In this document: positions 27,458-32,740 of the stretch, in pieces
Layout of the letters: the number at the start of each line of letters is the position of its first letter
Position numbering within the stretch: position 1 is the first letter of the stretch
Assembly: GCA_003427395.1 (NCBI GenBank)
Contig: BFEA01000798.1
Span: 174,957-207,696, forward strand
DNA: 32,740 nt
Source of the DNA: Chara braunii
Lineage: Eukaryota; Streptophyta; Charophyceae; Charales; Characeae
Direction of reading: 5' to 3'
Notes under the pieces: generated by a model
Database searches by the model: none
Seen by the model: the letters and a program-made list of their open reading frames with translations, nothing else
What the model was told of the DNA's origin: nothing
Made by a program: the position numbers and the translations under genes

Positions 27458-29179
27458 ATGGAAGAGGCATCAGGGATGGTTATTGACGGCGGAGTCAGGG
27501 GTGGTGCATTGACGACAGATGAGAGGACGACTATTGCTGCGGCCGTCAATGTCATCCTCTATTGTTGTGAAGTGGAGAGAACCGCGGGGAAGATGAAAGC
27601 AGTTGTTCGTGCGCGACGGAAGGTGACGGCACTGCCGAGCAGCGGTGAAGGCTTGGACTTGGGTGCAGTTTCCGATGCCGTCCTCCAGGTGTGCTACGCG
27701 ATGGGGAGCGACGCATTTCCGAGGGCGACTCCACGTTGGTGGATGAAGCGGCGGACGGGAGGCACCTGGGAGGACCTGCGGCAATGCGACGACACCACCG
27801 ACGAGTACTTCAGAGACAAGCTCCGAATGTCGCCATGTGTCTTCCGCGAAATCGCCGAAATGCTTTCTCCATACCTGCAACGGCGTGTGACGTTTTACAT
27901 GGAACGACCATTTCGTCAAAATGGACATCTTTTATTTTTTGAACGAAATTGAAACCGAGTTTTTTGGCCGAAAACTCGTCAAAATTTGATGTTCCTAAGG
28001 GTCCAGCGTTTTACAAACGCTAGACCCCCTGACTGTATATGGACCTAGTTTGAGACCAGGCATCTCTAGGTAGGACTACCTGGAGGTACCTGGTCTCAAG
28101 CTAGGTCCATGTACAGCCAGGGGTCCAGCGTTTTCCAAACGCCGGACCCTCAGGAACATCAAATTTTGACGAGTTTTCGGCCAAAAAACTCGGTTTCAAT
28201 TTCGTTCAAAAAATAAAAAATGTCCATTTTGACGAAATGGTTGTTAGGGTGCCTTTGCAGCCCGACCACATCGTGGCGTACGCTCTCTATAGGTGGGCGT
28301 TGGGTGAGACATACGACAGCGGAACGTGCAGCTTCGGCATCGGGAGGGTTTCTGGCATCACGGCGGTGCGAGACGTTACCGCTGCCTTGCTTGCTGCGTA
28401 CCCAGACAAGATTTCGTGGCCCACTGGCTTGCAGAAGGCGGTCATGTTGCGCGCGTTCGCAGACAAGGGCTTTCCAAATTGCCATGGGTGCATCGACTGC
28501 ACCCACATCCACGTCGACAAATCGACCAACGCAAACGGGGAGGACTACTGTGATCGGAAGAGGCGATTCTCTGTGCAGGCGCAGGTTGTGGTCGACATGA
28601 ATTTGCGTGTACTGGACGTCTTCGTGGGTTACCCTGGCAGCGTGCATGACATGAGGATGTTACATCTGTCCAGTTTGTGGGAGCGCGCGGAGTCTGGACA
28701 ACTTTTNACTGACCCGCATGTCATGCTGCCATTCGCTGTCCGAACGAATGGATACTTGCTCGACGACAACGGCTATCCCCAATCGGAATGGATTGTCGTC
28801 CCTTATGGAGGTCTCGCGCAGCACCCCACGGAGGCACGATTCGACAACAAGCAGAAAACGGCGAGGGGAGCGGTGGAGAGGGCGTTTGGAAGATTGAAGG
28901 GCATGTGGAGGTTGTTCCTGCGCACGCACAAGTGCAACATGGACACGTTGCCACAACAGTTCATCGTTGTGTGCATCCTCCACAACATACTGATCGACGC
29001 AGGCATTCCCTTCGACGACAATCTTTTGTGGGAGGTCGGACCGGATGGCGTCCAACGCAGGGTGGATCTCGGTATGCATGCGCCGCTGCGTCTTGTTTGC
29101 ATGGAGTCGTCAACCCGACTCAACCGGTGACGCGCTGATTCTGAGGGATGCGTTGGCGGAGAGGATGGGTGCGCAGTGA
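27458..29179 (+). pseudogene. PIF/Harbinger transposase, interrupted
   Basis: The start is taken at ATG 27458 (MEEASGM); the upstream GTG is not a likely start. The N-terminal part carries RWWMKRRTGGTWEDLRQ and a helical RMSPCVFREIAEMLSPYLQ domain as in HARBI1-like proteins. It is cut at about 27902 by a foldback element and resumes at 28246 (RVPLQPDHIVAYALYRW). The DDE_Tnp_4 core is clear: D in GCIDCTHIHVDKS (28495-28497), D in GYPGSVHDMRM (28648-28650), and E in RGAVERAFGRLKG (28876-28878). LLDDNGYP also fits the family. An N at 28707 leaves one residue unknown. At the end, frame 1 stops at 29128, while the next frame reads DALILRDALAERMGAQ to a stop at 29177-29179, which suits the family C-terminus, so a small indel lies near 29110-29128. 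The enzyme would cut and paste elements with short TIRs and 3 bp duplications. Confidence 0.9.
27903..28245. mobile_element. 343 bp foldback element inside transposase
   Basis: The left half from AACGACCATTTCGTCAAAAT and the right half ending ATTTTGACGAAATGGTTGTT are inverted copies along nearly the whole length. The symmetry centre is near 28074 (AGGTAG-ga-CTACCT). Each arm contains a secondary hairpin (GGTC.AGCGTTT / AAACGCT.GACC near 28000-28026, and its counterpart near 28119-28147). Complementarity looks above 90 percent by eye. There is no coding capacity and no convincing target duplication. A transcript across it would form a very long hairpin. Confidence 0.85.
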
Positions 29180-29935
29180 GGATGGGTGGTTGTGGAAGTG
29201 GAGAGTCGAAATGCGGCGAGATATCGGAGCAGACTCAAGCGGGGAGGCACCGAAGAGATGATGCGCAAGGAACGATGGGGAGGTATGCCTTCCCGTGCCC
29301 ATTGGAGGTGCTTTGCGAAGACGATAATGAGGCCCTCCCAGTTTGTTGCCGTCCGGAAGTTTGTTTGGTCATCGTCAAGCACAACGTGCTTTCTTCCCCG
29401 GTGGTGTTCGAAGCACTCATCCGCCGGGTTGTCGTCTTCCTGTTCGCGTATCCCAGTCGTGTTGTGGATGGTTGGTCATCAGTGTCGTTTTTGGTATATG
29501 ATTTTAACACTGTCCTCATTTATGGACCTATGTTGTTTTACCAGCGTGTAAGTGGTTGCACAAACCTTTGGCGAAGTTACTGTGATTTGTTTTCGTAGTG
29601 ATCATCGCCGTGCGGAAGTCGTTGATGGTGTTCTGCAAAGTAGTGTAGAAGACTTAAGTAGGTGGTAGGTTGAATGACGTGAAGTCGTGGGCTAGGCAGT
29701 TGGGGCCCGTGAGGGGTGGGGGGGGTGGAATGGATGGCGTTTGAGCTGCAATCTGCTTTTCATTTGAACTTTTGTTATTGAAGTCCTTCGAAGGCTTCCC
29801 CTTTATTTGATGATCTTCTTTCGTTGAGTGGTCTCTTGATGTCAAATGCAGTCATCATTTTGCAATATCTTTTCGTTCACTAAGTTGTTATAAGCTTGTC
29901 TCACGTTTTTGCGCTTAGGCCAGCGTGTGTGTGTC

Positions 29936-30012
<77 letters not shown>

Positions 30013-30897
30013 TCATAATATGCGAATGCTAGACTATTCGTTAATTTTTTTTTGTTTTTGACATTTATGTTGTCGTGAAGTCGTGTAAACCTTTGTACAG
30101 AAACTCCTTCGAATGCATGGTGTCACCTTCATTAATGAACACATCATTTCATGGAGATTAAAAAACAATATACAAACTTCATTCGTCATCACATCAAACA
30201 CACGGACAATCCATCTTTTCATGGAATAATGCACGCAATGATTGTTTGTTGAAGGCGCAAGTGATGGTCGTCGAAATCGGGTTAACATGAGTACTTCTTG
30301 CCGTTCATTATGTAGTGATCCCCATCAAGTGAACACATCCCCAAAAGAAAGACACATGTCCCATCGCCCACACAATACATGAGCCCCATTATTTCAATAT
30401 AAATGAAGAACACCGTTTGACGGCGCGTTAAAATAATAATGAGCGTGTAAAAATCATGGTTGACGAATCAGAGAAGAGAACCGAAGCCTCTGCTTCGTCA
30501 AATTCTACAACGAATGCAGGTCGACAACTCAGAGAAAAGGGAATGTGAAGGATGATTACAAAATGAAATACACGGCGTTGAATTCGAAATGAACGTAACC
30601 ACCGTGTACCCTGCTTCGAAGAAGACAAAACACGTGTCGTCCGCTGCAAAACCTAATGAGTAGACACCAAACGATGCAAAGTATGTGCACTTCCAACCTA
30701 AGGATCGTCGGTGGTGTGGGTGTAGAAGACACAAAAACCCAGCCGCCAACGATCGACTTCGACTCCCACTATCACCCACCCTCGCCGGCAGTCCATCGAC
30801 GTCGACTCCCACTATCACCCACCCTCGACGCCATCAACATCTTCTTCGTCGTCGTCTTCCTCCTCAGGGGGGCCTGTGACGATCCACTCCATCTTCG
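29180..30897. other. Intergenic part between convergent ORFs
   Basis: The first 420 bp contain a plus-strand open frame (29176-29598) without a recognised domain. A GT microsatellite lies at 29924-30009. A 25 bp repeat CGACTCCCACTATCACCCAC plus CCTCG occurs at 30760 and 30803. No gene can be supported here. Confidence 0.5.
29924..30009. repeat. GT dinucleotide microsatellite
   Basis: About 40 GT units with interruptions near 29934 and 29975. Confidence 0.95.
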
Positions 30898-32349
30898 TCA
30901 CTTCCATCTGGGAGGACAAAGTCGCATCGTGATTGAACGTGACGCCGCACTTGGACGCCCAGTCGGGGATGTACAGTGGGGGGGGAGCGAAGGACCGAAG
31001 GTCGGAGACGGTCTTCCCAGTTTGTCCATCATGACAGTTGCGGCTTGCAAGACATGACAGTGCGGGTCAAAATGGCGATCCATGGAAGCAAGAAGGGTGG
31101 TCTTTGTCGTCAACTGCACGAAAACCCAAGAGTCGTAGTGCGATCTTGAGTAGTCCCTAGCCATCCTCATTATCCACGCCGTCGCCGCCAGCAAATATCT
31201 CAGCGCCTCCGCCAGGGACTTCAGCCGCTCGTAAGAAACACGCCCGGAGTCCATCACCTGCGCCGTATCCACCACATTGTTGAAATCGTGCACCAAACGT
31301 TGAGCGATGGCCTCTTGGTAAGCCGCGCACTCGTCGTCTTGGTGCCTGTCCACCACGTTCGCTCCGACGAACCACGAAGGGAGCTTCGTACCCAACTCCA
31401 ACGTGTTACGAATCACCATCGGGCTGACTAACAAACATCAGTCCTCCGATGCCTACATCGCTCTGGCGATGTCATTCGCCGCGTGGTTCAAGGCGTACTG
31501 GTATGCCAAGTGATACCCCTTGTGTCTGCTATCGGACTTGAAAATCCAGCCGTGGATCGCCCGCTTTGCAATTGTCTCCACCTTTAACGCCCTTTCCTTT
31601 GCCGCCCTCAACTCCGACCCGTCTTCGATCTTCTTCTGGGGGATTGAACTATGGGGGAGGTTGATGCTCCTTCGGATCGGTGATGGCTGCACTCCCGTCG
31701 CTACCTCAACGAGGTAAACTCGCGCTTCGTGTATGATCTGGATGATTTCGTGTCCCCGCGTATGAATTCAGAAGCGAATGTCATCGGTCCATAGCCTCGC
31801 GGCAACCTCCATCGCTTTCGCCTCCGCACGTTGCCCGCGCAGCTTGTTCACTAGGGCTTCGACGTCTTCGCCGAGCGTCGAGCCATCGCCCGCCTTCGCA
31901 CCATCCGCCACTTCATGCACTACCTGAACTGCCTCCCCGCGCGGCTGCGGCACAGGGGATCGCTTCGCAGACATGTCGATCACGGCCTGGGAACTGCTAG
32001 CCACGCCAACAGGCTGTTGGTTTTGCTTATTCGAGGGCGTCTGCGGCTGATCATGAGCCACCTCTGCTGTGTCACCCCCCCCCACTTCGATCCGTATAGC
32101 GCCCCCCGTTCTCTGCTTCACTTTCCTCTTAAGAGTATGTTCCTCTTCTTCTTCGAAGTCAGTGTCCTCCTCCTGTCTCTCCTCTTCATCCACCCAATCT
32201 GACTCGACCTCTCGCCCGACTACGCCTTTCCCACCTTGGACGCCCCTCCTTCTCTTCGCGGGATCGTGTCGACCTTTCTTCGGTAAAAGCTCACCTTCCG
32301 TTACTTGTTTCCCAACACCTCTCCCACATGAAACGGCGCGAGAAAACAT
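30898..32349 (-). pseudogene. ORF of unknown function with three in-frame stops
   Basis: On the minus strand one reading frame of 484 codons, stop included, runs from ATG 32349 to the stop at 30898-30900. It is broken by TGA (31768-31770), TAG (31453-31455) and TGA (31438-31440). The frame stays open beyond each, and the protein character does not change. The N-terminal part is basic then strongly acidic (DWVDEEERQEEDTDFEEEEE), followed by basic KRKVKQR. A linker rich in Q, S and P precedes a helical region (EDVEALVNKLRGQRAEAKAM). The C-terminal half (GWIFKS, HKGYHLAYQYALNHAANDIA, KLPSWFVGANVVDRHQDDEC, AWIMRMARDYSRSHYDSW) looks like a compact helical domain I do not recognise. It converges on the Harbinger transposase and could be the accessory ORF of the same element, but no Myb/SANT motif is visible. 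The frame also extends upstream without ATG to a GTG at 32592. Confidence 0.6.
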
Positions 32350-32474
32350 TATGTTTCCTGTGTGCACGATGGAATGGAAGACGCGTAAGAAGAACGTCGA
32401 TCCATCGACCTTGGAGATGGCGGCTAGCAGATCTTCAGGCGGTGCGCAGGACCACACGACGAGTGGTGCTTGAT

Positions 32475-32740
32475 GGTGGCGAGAAGATTTAATGGCGGTG
32501 CGCAATAGAGAAGGTTGTCGCAACTTGTCAGTGGTTATACAGCCAGAAATACCAGGAAGCGACAAGATTAGATGGCGGCGCACATAGAACACGGTTGATG
32601 GCGGGTAATGTCGCAGGAGGCGAGAAGATTAGATGGCGGCGCTCGCCATACACGNCGATCGAGCAGCGATGGTGGCGAGAAGATGTGATGGACGCGAAAA
32701 TGAAGGCGGCGACAATAAAGGCGGTGAGAAGATGTGATGG
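32475..32740. repeat. Cluster of GGCGAGAAGAT...GATGGCGGCG repeats
   Basis: The consensus GGCGAGAAGATTAGATGGCG recurs near 32478, 32556, 32619, 32673 and 32719, spaced 46-78 bp, with degenerate partial copies between. An ambiguous base is at 32655. The pattern is like subterminal repeats of a DNA transposon and stands just outside the minus-strand ORF. The window ends inside it. Confidence 0.7.

Noticed and set aside
27903-28245. Foldback segment as an intron of the transposase
   Set aside because: The ends do not give a convincing GT...AG pair at the coding junction, and the end-to-end palindrome fits a transposon better. Not fully excluded.
31915-32473. Plus-strand frames opposite the minus-strand ORF
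   Set aside because: Shadow frames of the longer minus-strand ORF; their S/P-rich content mirrors its acidic region.

Overview
This is a transposon-dense eukaryotic nuclear window with N runs from a draft assembly. I see no ordinary host gene in it. A plant or green-alga genome fits best: the LTR-element primer site matches plant tRNA-Asp, and the Penelope-like element has its GIY-YIG domain ahead of the reverse transcriptase, an order known from green algae, protists and invertebrates. A charophyte such as Chara is my guess from the protein style, not a demonstrated assignment.

Layout: 1-391 is low-complexity DNA with poly-T/poly-A and eight GTTCAC/GTGAAC boxes. About 408-7458 is a Penelope-like retroelement: two ~1.45 kb direct pseudo-LTRs flank a decayed coding region. 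That region encodes a CCHC zinc knuckle, a coiled coil, a SAP-like helix pair, a GIY-YIG nuclease and a reverse transcriptase. Each pseudo-LTR carries a TATA box and, about 55 nt downstream, a hammerhead-ribozyme-like motif.

From 7459 to 23194 lies a very large non-autonomous LTR retrotransposon (LARD-like). It has a truncated 5' LTR (7459-10866), a tRNA-Asp primer site (10869-10888), about 8 kb of non-coding interior, a purine tract (18843-18851) and a full 4343 bp 3' LTR (18852-23194). The Penelope element sits in the 5' LTR. Both LTRs contain the most unusual feature of the window: an array of ~60 bp units, each with a hairpin whose loop (TAAGT) is constant while the stem sequence differs from unit to unit yet stays complementary. 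The interior also holds SINE-like sequences, a U6 snRNA-derived fragment, a second small hairpin array and a 465 bp gap.

From 23195 to the end are smaller elements: tandem repeats, a minus-strand tRNA-like SINE head, a minus-strand U6 pseudogene, and a 452 bp terminal-inverted-repeat element with a TTG target duplication. There follows a PIF/Harbinger transposase gene (27458-29179) split by a 343 bp foldback element, and a minus-strand ORF of unknown function (32349-30898) broken by three stops. The last ~260 bp carry subterminal-type repeats. The transposase, the convergent minus-strand ORF and the end repeats may belong to one Harbinger element whose right end lies outside the window.
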